This document shows positions 27,101 to 34,986 of a DNA stretch of 37,090 nt, in pieces; the stretch's first letter is position 1, and every line of letters begins with the position of its first letter. Both the position numbers and the translations under genes were made by a program. This stretch comes from Streptomyces scabichelini (lineage in GTDB: Bacteria; Actinomycetota; Actinomycetes; Streptomycetales; Streptomycetaceae), in NCBI RefSeq assembly GCF_011045015.1, contig NZ_JAAKZY010000099.1, positions 1 to 37,090 of the forward strand. The letters run 5' to 3'. The notes under the pieces are model-generated. The model ran no database searches. It was not told the origin of the DNA and saw only the letters and a list, made by a program, of their open reading frames with translations.

Positions 27101-28451
27101 GGGCGCTGAGCCCTCCGTGCACGCCCACTATCTCTACGACGCCACCGGGCTGCGCGTGAAGAAACTCGTCCGACGGCAGGGCGGCGGAGTCGAGGTGACC
27201 CACTACCTCGACGACGCCTTCGAGCACCATCGCTGGACCGGACCGCAATCCGGCACGAACAACCTCGTCCACGTCATGGACGACCGCCAACGGGTCGCTC
27301 TCATCCGGGTCGGCGCGGCTCACCCCGACGACCGCGGCCCAGCCGCCGCCGTCCACCTCGCCGACCACCTCGGCAGCGGCACCACCGTCGTCGACGGCGC
27401 CGGCGCACTCGTCAACCGCGAGGAGTACACCCCGTACGGCGAAACCAGCTTCGGCAGCTACACCCGCAAGCGGTACCGCTTCACCGGGAAGGAACGCGAC
27501 GAAGAAAGTGGCCTCACACGCTGCGGGGTGAGGTATTTGATGCCGTGGGCCGGGAGGTGGACGAGCTGCGACCCCCTTGAGGCCGCAGGCGGTCTCAACA
27601 GCTTCGAATACGCCAACGACAATCCCTCGTGTCTCGTGGACCCCGAAGGAATGGCGCCCGAAGCGCCCCCTGCCCAAGATTATCCAAGAGACGAGAATGG
27701 GGTTATCCAACTTCCTGGTGAAGTCATCCATGTAACGGGGACAGCGCCCGCACCTTCGAATCTCGACCGTGCCGTGGCGAACGGACTGAGTCACGCCAGT
27801 ACCCGGGATGAAATGGAACGCCAGGAGACCTGGGAATACGAGCGGCAGCCCAATGCGCTTAGTCGCGAACAACGGGCGGACTACTACCGCGACCACCCGG
27901 GGGCCGACGCCGACTACTACGCCGGTGTGCAAGATCGGCACAACGCCTACTGGGCTCGCGAAGAGGCGCGGCTTCGTGGCCAGCAGCGGCGGATGGACAA
28001 CGCCGCAAGCGTCGTCGACAAGATCGTCGTAGCCCACGCGGCAGCCGCCGCGATCCTCGTCGGCGGCGAGGCGCTCGCCGCCGCGAGCGTGAGCCGAATC
28101 GCCTACTGGCTCGGTCCGAAGCTCTACTTTTCGAGCCGCGTGGCCCCTGTTGTTGCCCTCGGCGTGGGCGTCCTCTCCCCGCCGGGCGCCCCCGACCTCG
28201 ACCTGCCCGGCCAAGCCGACGACGCCGGAAGGCTGGTCCGCGGGATCTTCTCCAAAGGAATTCGCCGGGTCGGCAATAACGGGGCGAAAAACGAACAATT
28301 CGAGGCCGCGATCAAGGAGGCGGAACGTCAGATGGGATTCAAGCTCACGCATAAACAACGGCGAGATTGTCATCAAATGGTCAGCAAGCAGGACTTTTCG
28401 TTCCGCGAAATGGTGGACGCGTTTGTTGGTGTGTACGGGCATCGTCGTTGA
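21198..28451 (+). CDS. Tc toxin TcB-TcC fusion protein with variable C-terminal effector
   Basis: This 2417-residue protein unites the B and C subunits of a Tc (ABC) toxin. The start ATG 21198 gives MAGTTDATAAGSVISLPQGG and leads straight into the SpvB-type N-domain (about 12-300: GLGEKFTPDLFTGTGNMSVP, LSLGYSTGGGNGPFGLGW). An FG-GAP/VCBS beta-propeller follows at about 395-690, with DADGDGRPDLV, DLDGDGLTDV, DMTGDGLQDI and DVDGDGAADLL; in Tc toxins this gate binds TcA. TcB middle domains come next (about 695-1330), then RHS/YD repeats (about 1330-2090) that build the hollow shell. The RHS core ends near 2092-2148 (RFTGKERDEESGLT, SCDPLEAAGG, LVDPEGM), where the family self-cleaves by an aspartyl protease. 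The last about 270 residues are a variable effector with a hydrophobic segment (about 2273-2325) and a lysine-rich end; I cannot name its activity. No signal peptide is seen. The TcA gene follows after 72 bases. Confidence 0.9.
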   Translation: MAGTTDATAAGSVISLPQGGGAVSGLGEKFTPDLFTGTGNMSVPLTVPAGRQGATPTLSLGYSTGGGNGPFGLGWQLSLPGVSRKTSHGVPRYVDAPGEGDDPADVFVLAGAEDLVPVAGSYPGRVRYRPRTEGLFARIEHVRDATGDYWEVRSKDGSLTRYGTPRPAEAPQTWEDPAVIADPGDASRVFGWRVTETVDALGNLVRYTYRPDAGTGQRRFGAQPLLARVAYADYGDRAGPVFLVSVDFEYTSRPDPFSDYRAGFEVRTSLRCDTIRATTHAADGVARTTREYRLAYEQAAFNGVSLLASVTAVGIDESVTTSGSGSPSDGPTEPPDVPGQGDGPGGVPGSDPQSATAVTAPAEEPLPPLVFGYSAFEPGGRRFSPVTGPGFPATALNSPTLALVDLHGAGLPDIVELGAAARVWRNMGGGRFQLPRSMAEAPPFSLGEAGVRFLDADGDGRPDLVVPSMGRTGRDTGPTAGYFPMAFAGGWSRRAFTAYPQSPGVSLADPKVKLVDLDGDGLTDVLRSGTRLQAWFNDRDPRLAWRRTAVSNGSGPQVDLADPRVRLADMTGDGLQDIVLLRNGNVSYWPNLGHNRWGAQVSMRHAPRLPDGYDPRRVLLGDVDGDGAADLLYVDSGRVLLWGNQSGNGWSEAPVVIRGTPVVADIDALELSDLYGTGMAGLLLSRAAGVSGGPQARFLDFTGGVKPHLLTMMDNRLGAVTRVTYTPSTQEYLRDAADPATRWRTTLPFPVQVVTKVEVADRISGGTLATEYRYRHGYWDGIEREFRGFALVEHLDTESFAGAAGTAGSGVPEGHYAPPVLTRTWFHSGPVAADEAGDWTELDFSHEYWQGDAPMLSRPAEQLAFLAGLPRRARRSALRTLRGQALRTEVYAVDGSALSDRPYTVTETLSGVREEEAAGGGPDRERIFFPFSLGGRTTQWERGPEPMTQFTFPAGHDAYGFATGEVSIAVPRGRDPLAGAAPATVPEPYLATYATTEYARRDDADRYLVDRVARTSSYEVVNDGRLPVPALWDAVLAGPVTGTGLSLRMIGHTRTYFDGDAFVGLALGVLGEYGLPVRTESLAFTDAFLDDLYRAGDPLAVGPRPVVLGPGPVSGWPAEYPAEFRAALPALAGYRRYAVGDVPGSPGGFYVVSGRHRYDVHVPGRVKRGMPVATLDPVGAQSTIDYDEHDLLAVRTVDAAGLAVSAVNDYRVLQPREVTDVNGNSTSVTFSPVGLVTAQYVRGKNGEGDRDAPGVRTVYDLHAFAGRGRPASVRSISRVHHDTEPDVAAGERDEVIVSVAYSDGFGRVLQTRSQAEETLFGDPSFGGNAIPAGDLTPPGDSTGRTRAPGSPDNVVVSGWQVYDNKGRAVQKYEPFFSAGYDYAPPLDAQLGQKAIMFYDPRGRVERTVNPDGSEQRVVFGIPADLADPDHYLPTPWESCTYDANDNAGRTHPAQAQPYASHWNTPSGVEVDALGRAVTAVDRNGHAPSDWFTTRSAYDIQGNLVAITDALGREAFRYSFDLAKRRWRTDNIDAGRRDTVPDALGSVVESRDSKGALILGAFDLLHRPTRVWARDDATGPVTLRQRIDYGDAGTPAQRPVERDGARTRNLLGRAVHHRDEAGYVATVSVDFKGNAVQSTRTVIADAPVLATYDRAATAGWQVQPFRVDWTPGPGQTQAQRDGQLLEPAAYVTSAQYDALNRVKRRFLPTDVEGKRHVLYHTYNRAGALEQVQLDGTVHVKRIAYDAKGQRSLIAYGNGVMTRYAYDPHTLRLVRLRSEHYNQVDATTYRPTGPALQDHGYDYDLAGNLITLRDRTPGSGIPNNPEALTSANPPLRALLGSGDALNRRFSYDPTYRLVTATGREHQAPPTGDPWIDLPRGTDATKAQPYTETYRYDPVGSILRLTHAGTGGFTRDFTVLTDSNRLHRMTVGTSPYDYTYDPNGNLTAETTSRHFAWNLADQLVTFATQTAGAEPSVHAHYLYDATGLRVKKLVRRQGGGVEVTHYLDDAFEHHRWTGPQSGTNNLVHVMDDRQRVALIRVGAAHPDDRGPAAAVHLADHLGSGTTVVDGAGALVNREEYTPYGETSFGSYTRKRYRFTGKERDEESGLTRCGVRYLMPWAGRWTSCDPLEAAGGLNSFEYANDNPSCLVDPEGMAPEAPPAQDYPRDENGVIQLPGEVIHVTGTAPAPSNLDRAVANGLSHASTRDEMERQETWEYERQPNALSREQRADYYRDHPGADADYYAGVQDRHNAYWAREEARLRGQQRRMDNAASVVDKIVVAHAAAAAILVGGEALAAASVSRIAYWLGPKLYFSSRVAPVVALGVGVLSPPGAPDLDLPGQADDAGRLVRGIFSKGIRRVGNNGAKNEQFEAAIKEAERQMGFKLTHKQRRDCHQMVSKQDFSFREMVDAFVGVYGHRR

Positions 28452-28523
28452 ATCCCAGCCATGAAGTCGGGCGTCTGTGGCTCATGGAATGACGCCACTG
28501 AATTACAAGAGGGAGGCAAGATC

Positions 28524-31500
28524 GTGAGCGTTACCGTACAGATCAATTCACCGGCCACGAATGCGGTGATGGGCCGCACGGTCACCGTGACCGCCCAGGT
28601 GAACGGACTCGTCGCGCAGGGCGGAGACCACGACCCCTACGACATTCTCACCACCGTGATGGTCTCCGTCGCCGGACTGCCCGCGGTGCAGGCGAGCAGC
28701 GTGGGCGGGGCATGGACGGCCCAGGTGCCCCTGCCGGCATCCGTCGCGCCGGGCACGCAGATCTCGGTCACGGTGACTGCCAATTACCGTGCGATTTCTT
28801 TCTACATCCCGTATCCCGAGCAGTGGCCCGACGTATGGTCGGCTAATTCCGTCGCACTCAGCAGCTCCCAGACCGTCCAGGTGCAGATGGCGTTACCGCC
28901 GGCGTTCACCTGGGTGGCCCCTGCCGCCGGCAGCACGGTCGACCTGCTGGAGGGGGGTGCACAGGTCAGTGTCCAGCTGAACATCACGCGTGCCCAGCGC
29001 CTGCCGCTCACGATCGCCATCACCCGGGACGGTACGACCACGTCCGCGCCGTTCACCGGCGGCTCCTCGTACCAGGTGCCTGTGAGCCTGCTGCCCATGC
29101 CGCTCGGGGCACGGTCCATCACCGTCACCTGTAGCGATCCCGACGGCCTCACCGCGACGCAGACCCGCACATTCACCGGCCGGGACGCGGCGCCGCCCAG
29201 GTTGCAGGCCGCGGCCACCACGACAGTCGTCGGCGACGCCAACGGTGCCGCGACGGCATCCCTGCAAGGGACGGCGCCCGACGCGCAGAGCGGCATGGTC
29301 GGCGGCAGCGCCAAGGTGGAATGGGCGCTGTCCGCCAACGGCACGAGGACGGCGGCGAAGCCGGTGTCCGGCAATGACTTCAGCAACTGGACGGCGGACG
29401 TACCTCTGTCCGGGTTCGGCGCGCACACCGTCCACCTGCGGGCGACCGACAACGCGGGCACCACGGCGGCCAAGGACATCCAGGTCACGGTGATCAGCTC
29501 GTACGTGCCCACGACACTGGAAGAACGGCTCAACGAACGCGCATATCTCGCCGCGCTGTTGTCCTTCGTGCACGAGCAGGTCAACGTGCCCGGCCCGCCC
29601 GCCGCTCCGCTCGACACCGCGACCCTGGTCGCCGCACTCGGGCAGCCGGTCGACCGGCTCAGCCAGCCGCTGTCGGCTGCGGCCGACCGAGGCACCCGCG
29701 AAGTCAATCAGCTACGGATACCGGTGGAGCTCCTGAGAGCCCGCATCGCGGCCACGAACACTCCCACCGGCCCCGGTGCCAACCTGGAACTGCGGTACCG
29801 CACCACGTCCTACGCGTCGCTGCTCGCAGCCGCCGGAACGTCCTATGCGGAACTGCGGCTGGCGCGGGGCACCGACACCGTGACCCGCCAGGCGCTCGCC
29901 GCCCGGCTCGGCATCACGCTGTCGGCGACCGCGCCCGACGAGCTGGACCAGCTGCTCATCGACAGCCCCGCCCTCACCGAGACGGCGCTGGAGATACTGT
30001 TCGGCCTGCCGTCGACCACCGCTTCCGACCCGCTGCGCGCCCCTGCCGTGCCACTCCTGCTCAGCCGGCGACTGTCCGCCCAGTCACTTGCCTGGGCCGC
30101 GCAGGACCAACACCCGAACGCGCCGAGGGCCTTCGGAGTGCTCGCCGACCCCGACGTGATCAGCGCCGCCGACGTGATCAGCGGCCCGGTCGGTGATCCC
30201 GTCCGCAAGCTGCTGACGGACCGGGCTCAGGCACTGGCCGCGTTCACGGGCACCCTGTCGGCCCTCATGCCGGGCAAGACCCCGGCGGCCGGGCTGGCGG
30301 CGATGCTCGCGCTGGCGCAGCCCGGCCTCGATCTCGCGGCTCTCGCGGCCAAGGACGCACAAGGCATCGACATCAGCGGCACCCTCACCGCGCAGGGCCT
30401 GACCCGCGCCGGCTTCGTCCACCTCAGGAAGCTGAGCGCCCTGGCAGGCACCGGGACCGTCACCACCGCCGAGTGGGACGACGGCCTGGCCGTACTCACC
30501 GCTGCGCACAAGCGGCGGAACCTGTACCCCTCCTGGCGGGCGGCCGAGTCGGGCTTCGTACTCTCGCCGGACTTCTTCGTCCGTGGCGGCACCGGTCCCA
30601 CACCCGGCCCGTACCGGGCAGAGGGGGATGCCCGCGCCGAGTGGCAGAGTGTGCTGCGGGCCAGGATCGCGCAGCGCCAGGACCTCATCGACGCCAACGC
30701 GCAGGCCGTGGCGGCGACCGAACAGGCTGCTCTGCCCATCCTGCGCGACGCGCTGCTCACCGACCTGGCCACCGAACCGGCCGCTACCACCGGAAGCGTG
30801 GGCGAGGCGTTGTCCGCGCGGTACTTCGTCGACATGCTCGCGGGCGGGACACTGCGCACCACCCGTATCAGGCAGGCCGTCGAAAGCGTGCAGTCGCTGC
30901 TGTCGGCGAAACGGTCGGGCGAACTCGCCGCGGACCATCCGGCGGCGGGCTGGGCGCTCAGAAACGGCGTCGACACCTTCGCCGCCGCATGGGCGTGGCT
31001 GGGCGAGCAGGGAAGCTGGCGGGCGGCCACCACGGCCTTCCTGTTCCCCGAGCGGCACCTCGACCCCACCTTGCTGGTCCCGAGCACCAAAACCATGACG
31101 TCAGGATCGTCACAACTACCCCTGGACATCCTCTTCGCCCAGATCAGCGCGCCGGGGGCCACATTCACCGCCGGGACCGCCGTCAAGCTGGCGGCCGACT
31201 ACCTGGTGAACAAGAAGATCACGTTCCCCGCGTCGTACACCTATCTCGATCCGCAGCGTACGGACGACCACCAGACCAGGCTCTCTGGGGACCCGAAGCA
31301 TCCGGAAGACCCCAAGCCTCCGGACGAGCCGGTCCGCAAGGAGGTCTTCTGGGTGGTGCCGATGCTGCTGGCCCAGCGCCTGCAGACGGCCGGCGACTAC
31401 CGGGCCGCGCTCGACTGGTACTGGACCGTCTATTCGTACGACCGCGTCAGCCCGAAGTCCATCTACAGCGGGATCAACAACGAAACGATCTCCAGTCCCG

Positions 31501-33845
31501 ATCTGACCTTCCCGCCGGGCTGGACGGCCGGCCTCGACCCGTTCACGCTGGTGGGCTCGGCGTCGGCCAAGCGTCCGAAGCCTTACACCCGATACACCCT
31601 GCTGTCGATCATCAGGTGCCATCTCGACTACGCGGACGCCGAGTTCGCCCGGGAGACCGACGAGTCGGTCGCGCATGCCCGCACCCTGTACGTCACCGCA
31701 CGCAGGCTGCTCGACTCCCCGGCTCTGGTGCCGCAGAAGCCGACGAACACGGGGGAGCCGGCCCTGCCGATCCCGGAACTCGTCATCCTGCGCACCCGGG
31801 TGGACATGCAACTGGCCAAGCTGCGCCAGGGCCGCAACATTGCGGGCATGCCGCGCGCGCAAGGGCTCGCAGCCGCCACGGTCAGCCAGCCGACCCCGTA
31901 CCGCTTCAAGGTCCTGCTGGAGCGGGCCAAACAGCTCACCGCGCAGGCCGCCCAGATGGAGGCGGGCTACCTCGCCGCCCTGGAGAAGTACGACGAGCGC
32001 AACCTGCGCCTCTACGACGCGGTCAAGGCGGTCGACCTCAGCGCGGCGCAGGCCACGGTGGCGGCGAGCCGAGTCGGCGAGGCCAAGGACGCCGCCACGG
32101 CGGCGGAGGCCCAGAAGACGAAGGCCGACACGCTGGTCACCACTTACACCGCCGCCATCGAGGCGCCTGCGAACCAGTACGAGCAGGACCTGCTGGACAG
32201 CTACGCCGAGATGCGCGACATCAGAGACCGCATCTCGGAGACCGATGCGACGATCGGTGTCCTGCAGGCGGCTTCTCAAACGGCCAGCATGTGGGAAACG
32301 GTTTCCTCCTTCGGGCTGAAGGTGGGGCTGGCTGCTGGGATCTCCGCGGCCACCGTGACCAAGGCCGTCTTCCAACACCAGCAGAACGACCTCGAAGCGC
32401 AGATGCAGGCCAACCAGTTGCGGGCCGGCGTCGAGCAGCGCAAGGACGAGTGGCGGCGCCAGGTGGTTGCCGCCCAGCAGGACGTGCAGATCGCCGGGGC
32501 ACAGATCACCGTGGCCAAGGACCAGGTCACGATCGCCCTGGGGGAACAGGCCGTCGCGACGCTGCAACACGACCAGGCGATGGGCACCCTGACGTTCCTC
32601 AACGGACAGTTCACCAACGCCGACCTGTACCTGTGGATGAGCAACACGCTGGGCGGGGTGTACCGGTACTTCCTGCAGCAGGCCACCGCCACCGCCCGGC
32701 AGGCGCAGGCCCAACTGGCGTTCGAACGGGCGGAGCCGGCCCGGGTCCTGATCCGTCAGGACTACACGCAGTCGCCCGCCGAACTCACCACCAACGCGGG
32801 ACCCAGCCGCCAGGGCCTGACCGGCGCCGAGCAGCTCAGCGAGGACCTCACTCGCCTCGACGAGTACGCCTTCACCTCGGCCCGGCGGCGGTTGAACCTG
32901 ACGCAGACGCTCTCGCTGGCCCGGCTCATGCCGGTGGAGTTCCAGGAGTTCCGGCGCACCGGAACGCTCGCGTTCACCACGCCCACGTCCCTGTTCGACG
33001 CCGACTTCCCGGGGCACTATCTGCGGCTGATCCGCCAGGTGCGGGCCAGTCTGGTGGCCCTCGTCCCGCCCGACCGCGGAATCCGGGCCACGCTGTACTC
33101 CAACGGGATCTCCCGGGTGACCACCGGAGGCGACGGCTCCTTCCAGGATGTCGTGGTACGCAGCGACCCCGGTATCGTCGCCCTGACGTCGCCGGTCAAC
33201 GCCAGCGGGGTGTTCGAGCTCGACGCCCAGTCGGACATGCTGCTGCCGTTCGAGGGCAGTGGTGTGGACACCAGCTGGGAGTTCCGGTTGCCGCCCGCTG
33301 CCAACCCGCTCGACTTCTCCAGCATCGTCGACCTGCTGGTCACGGTCGATTACACCGCCGCCTACGACGACACCTACCGCGACCAGGTGGTCACCAGGCT
33401 CAACGCCAACCGGGACCGGGGCGCCGACTGCGTGTTCAGCCTGGCCCGCGACTTCCCCGACCAGTGGTACGACCTCAACAACCCGGCCGACCCGGCGGCC
33501 AGGTCGGCGACGCTCGCACTGCGCGACGTCGACTTTCCGGTCGGGATCGACGACCTCGCCGCCGCGGCCGTCGCCGTTCGCCTGTCGAGCGACGCCACGG
33601 TCCCCGAGACCACGATCTCGCTGCGGCATGGTGCTGTCGGGGGCACGGCCACGGCAACCAACGGCATGGCCAGCACCCGCCGTGGCAACGCCACAGCCTG
33701 GACGTCGTTCCTCGGTACCAGCCCAGCGGGGGACTGGCAGCTCAGCTTCGGCAGCGAGGCAAGTGCCCTGTTCAATTCCGGCGCGCTCGACGACATCCTG
33801 CTCGTCCTGAGCTGGACCGGGCAGGGCCCTGCCTGGGCGCGCTAG
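28524..33845 (+). CDS. Short TcA-like Tc toxin subunit with N-terminal Ig-like domains
   Basis: This is a 1773-residue protein. The GTG at 28524 is chosen because GGGAGG stands 7 bases upstream and VSVTVQINSPAT starts an Ig-like domain; the ATG at 28461 would add 21 residues without a ribosome site. Three Ig-like domains occupy about 3-330. The middle shows TcA family segments (KEVFWVVPMLLAQRLQTAGD, ALDWYWTVYSYD, HLDYADAEFARETDESVAHA; about 945-1060). A long alpha-helical coiled coil (about 1145-1420) carries the short hydrophobic stretch GLKVGLAAGISAATVTKAV (about 1262-1280), matching the TcA channel hairpin. The TcB-binding domain follows (about 1450-1650; LLPFEGSGVDTSWEFRLPPA). The end ILLVLSWTGQGPAWAR is typical. 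TcA forms the pentameric pore that injects the C-terminal effector. Standard TcA is about 2400-2500 residues, so the receptor-binding and neuraminidase-like parts are reduced or replaced. Confidence 0.85.
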   Translation: MSVTVQINSPATNAVMGRTVTVTAQVNGLVAQGGDHDPYDILTTVMVSVAGLPAVQASSVGGAWTAQVPLPASVAPGTQISVTVTANYRAISFYIPYPEQWPDVWSANSVALSSSQTVQVQMALPPAFTWVAPAAGSTVDLLEGGAQVSVQLNITRAQRLPLTIAITRDGTTTSAPFTGGSSYQVPVSLLPMPLGARSITVTCSDPDGLTATQTRTFTGRDAAPPRLQAAATTTVVGDANGAATASLQGTAPDAQSGMVGGSAKVEWALSANGTRTAAKPVSGNDFSNWTADVPLSGFGAHTVHLRATDNAGTTAAKDIQVTVISSYVPTTLEERLNERAYLAALLSFVHEQVNVPGPPAAPLDTATLVAALGQPVDRLSQPLSAAADRGTREVNQLRIPVELLRARIAATNTPTGPGANLELRYRTTSYASLLAAAGTSYAELRLARGTDTVTRQALAARLGITLSATAPDELDQLLIDSPALTETALEILFGLPSTTASDPLRAPAVPLLLSRRLSAQSLAWAAQDQHPNAPRAFGVLADPDVISAADVISGPVGDPVRKLLTDRAQALAAFTGTLSALMPGKTPAAGLAAMLALAQPGLDLAALAAKDAQGIDISGTLTAQGLTRAGFVHLRKLSALAGTGTVTTAEWDDGLAVLTAAHKRRNLYPSWRAAESGFVLSPDFFVRGGTGPTPGPYRAEGDARAEWQSVLRARIAQRQDLIDANAQAVAATEQAALPILRDALLTDLATEPAATTGSVGEALSARYFVDMLAGGTLRTTRIRQAVESVQSLLSAKRSGELAADHPAAGWALRNGVDTFAAAWAWLGEQGSWRAATTAFLFPERHLDPTLLVPSTKTMTSGSSQLPLDILFAQISAPGATFTAGTAVKLAADYLVNKKITFPASYTYLDPQRTDDHQTRLSGDPKHPEDPKPPDEPVRKEVFWVVPMLLAQRLQTAGDYRAALDWYWTVYSYDRVSPKSIYSGINNETISSPDLTFPPGWTAGLDPFTLVGSASAKRPKPYTRYTLLSIIRCHLDYADAEFARETDESVAHARTLYVTARRLLDSPALVPQKPTNTGEPALPIPELVILRTRVDMQLAKLRQGRNIAGMPRAQGLAAATVSQPTPYRFKVLLERAKQLTAQAAQMEAGYLAALEKYDERNLRLYDAVKAVDLSAAQATVAASRVGEAKDAATAAEAQKTKADTLVTTYTAAIEAPANQYEQDLLDSYAEMRDIRDRISETDATIGVLQAASQTASMWETVSSFGLKVGLAAGISAATVTKAVFQHQQNDLEAQMQANQLRAGVEQRKDEWRRQVVAAQQDVQIAGAQITVAKDQVTIALGEQAVATLQHDQAMGTLTFLNGQFTNADLYLWMSNTLGGVYRYFLQQATATARQAQAQLAFERAEPARVLIRQDYTQSPAELTTNAGPSRQGLTGAEQLSEDLTRLDEYAFTSARRRLNLTQTLSLARLMPVEFQEFRRTGTLAFTTPTSLFDADFPGHYLRLIRQVRASLVALVPPDRGIRATLYSNGISRVTTGGDGSFQDVVVRSDPGIVALTSPVNASGVFELDAQSDMLLPFEGSGVDTSWEFRLPPAANPLDFSSIVDLLVTVDYTAAYDDTYRDQVVTRLNANRDRGADCVFSLARDFPDQWYDLNNPADPAARSATLALRDVDFPVGIDDLAAAAVAVRLSSDATVPETTISLRHGAVGGTATATNGMASTRRGNATAWTSFLGTSPAGDWQLSFGSEASALFNSGALDDILLVLSWTGQGPAWAR

Positions 33846-33898
33846 AGCCGGATTCCGCTTTCCGTGGGTATAAGTCCTGGTGGCGGGGTGGTTCGGGT

Positions 33899-34058
33899 GC
33901 TCGGGAGCGGGTGCGGGCGGTGGTGTTACGGGCATGGCCGGGCCGTGATGAGGACGAGCGGGTGGTGGTGCGTCGGCTGTCGCGGGCCCGCGAGGCGCCG
34001 CGAGATGTGGTGACGCGGGCCCGGATGGTCGAGCTGGTCCGGGCTGCGGGTTGCGGGT
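33899..34058 (+). pseudogene. N-terminal fragment of an IS630-type transposase
   Basis: A frame reads RDEDERVVVRRLSRAREAPR then DVVTRARMVELVRAAG. This resembles the N-terminal helix-turn-helix lead-in of IS630-family transposases (LTxEERxxLxxLxRR..AP..LVxRARIVLxAAxG). It stops at about 34058 in unrelated sequence, and no catalytic part is present. It begins about 55 bases after the TcA stop. The frame is continuous with a spurious long open frame from inside tcA, which is not real. Confidence 0.5.
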
Positions 34059-34080
34059 GCCGAATAATCACCCGTCCTGC

Positions 34081-34456
34081 TCACGCGGCATGTTGGTGCT
34101 CGTGGAGGGTTCCGCCCAGTCGATCTCGTCGGCGGATGTTCAAGTGCGGTGCCTGGCCGAGTTCAGCGATGAGGTCGGGCAACGGTTCGGAGTGGAGCTG
34201 CTTGATCCAGGGCCCGGTGCGGCCGATGCCCGTTGTGGGACGACTCCAACTCGCTCAGGGCGTGCAGGAGATGGCTCTGGTTCTGGATGAGGGTGCGGTC
34301 CAGCAGCTCGCGTCGGCAGGTCCGCATCCAGCGTTCCACGATGGAGTTCATCCGCGGTATCCGGATACCGCTGGTGACGACCTCCAGTCCGGCATCGGCG
34401 AGTACAGCGTTGACGGCTGCCGTGAACTTCGAGTCGCGGTCAGAGCGACGTCGTAG
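34081..34456 (-). pseudogene. C-terminal fragment of an IS481/IS3-type transposase (integrase core), frameshifted
   Basis: The minus strand reads DRDSKFTAAVNAVLADAGLE, VVTSGIRIPRMNSIVERWMR, TCRRELLDRTL, LHALSELESSHNGHRPHRAL, which is the rve integrase core including the last acidic residue (E of IVERW). Near 34200 the frame changes and the remaining C-terminus (LIAELGQAPHLNIRRRDRL then GGTLHEHQHAA) reads in a second frame to the TGA at 34081-34083. The N-terminal half is absent. This is a dead fragment oriented towards the IS630 remnant. Confidence 0.75.
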
Positions 34457-34664
34457 CCAACTCCGTTGGCTGGCAGGTGTATCGGTACGACCTAGAGCGC
34501 CCGTCGCAGGCCGCGAAGTCCTGCGCCGGTTCCGGCAGGGCGAGGACCTTGGCGGGGACCGGCGGCGGCTGGAGCTGCTGGACTGGACCGACCCCTTCGG
34601 GGATGTCCCGCGCCGGCCCTGCACCCGTGGTCAGCGGGCCGGCCAAGACGTGGTGCACAGGTAG
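34457..34664. other. Unassigned junction sequence between mobile-element remnants
   Basis: No protein family is recognisable here on either strand. A small perfect hairpin (AGCCAAC-TCC-GTTGGCT, 34455-34471) sits at its left edge, where integrase homology ends. The segment probably comes from further decayed element sequence. Confidence 0.35.
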
Positions 34665-34868
34665 GTCTTTCACTACTGGGCGATCGACGACCTCGTCTGC
34701 CAACTGCACCTGCCCGGCATGGAGGCCACCGCCGGGCTGATACTGCTCACCGCGATGACTGGGCAGAACAAGAGCGTCCTGCTCAAGACCCCGGCGGTCC
34801 GCCACCGGGCAGACGGCTACACCAGCGCCACACCGACGGCGATCGTCGAGACCCACAAACCGCGGCTA
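34665..34868 (+). pseudogene. Fragment of a tyrosine recombinase / site-specific integrase
   Basis: After an in-frame TAG at 34662-34664 the frame reads WAIDDLVCQLHLPGMEATAG, then LILLTAMTGQNKSVLLKTPA, VRHRADGYTSATPTAIVETH and KPRLG. This resembles the central part of Streptomyces integrases (TGxNxSxL..L...HHRADG...AIVE..KPRRG). The fragment is cut on the right exactly where the inverted repeat at 34869 starts, so insertion of that element interrupted it. The catalytic R-H-R-Y residues lie outside the surviving part. Confidence 0.45.
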
Positions 34869-34986
34869 GGGCCTGTCCGGCGGATCTTGTCAGCGAGCGC
34901 GAAGTGGTGCCATGAGTGCAGAGGGGATTCGGTCTGTCCTCATGCGCAGGCGGCGTGGGAACCGGCAAGGTCCGCCAGGCAGGCCC
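34869..34986. mobile_element. 118-bp MITE-like element with IS5-type terminal repeats and TA flanks
   Basis: The left end GGGCCTGTCCGGCGGATC (34869-34886) pairs with the right end GGTCCGCCAGGCAGGCCC (34969-34986), matching at 15 of 18 positions; all three differences are transitions. TA lies on both sides (34867-34868, 34987-34988), within CTAG, the usual target of the IS427-type IS5 group. There is no gene inside. The left end is also the partner of the right end of the IS5 element at 36890, so the 118-bp unit may be either an independent MITE or one end of a larger structure. Confidence 0.5.

Noticed and set aside
24579..28442. 1287-codon minus-strand open frame opposite the TcB-TcC gene
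   Set aside because: The RHS repeats and FG-GAP motifs are on the plus strand; the minus frame is Val/Arg-rich and lacks motifs.
28461..28523. ATG at 28461 as start of the TcA-like gene
   Set aside because: It has no ribosome site, and the added residues have no homology. The GTG at 28524 has GGGAGG at ideal distance.
31116..33935. 939-codon minus-strand open frame opposite the TcA gene
   Set aside because: This is a compositional shadow; TcA motifs on the plus strand explain the sequence.
33846..34456. Extension of a long plus-strand frame from inside the TcA gene past its stop
   Set aside because: The frame is out of phase with tcA, and only a short IS630-like piece in it has homology.
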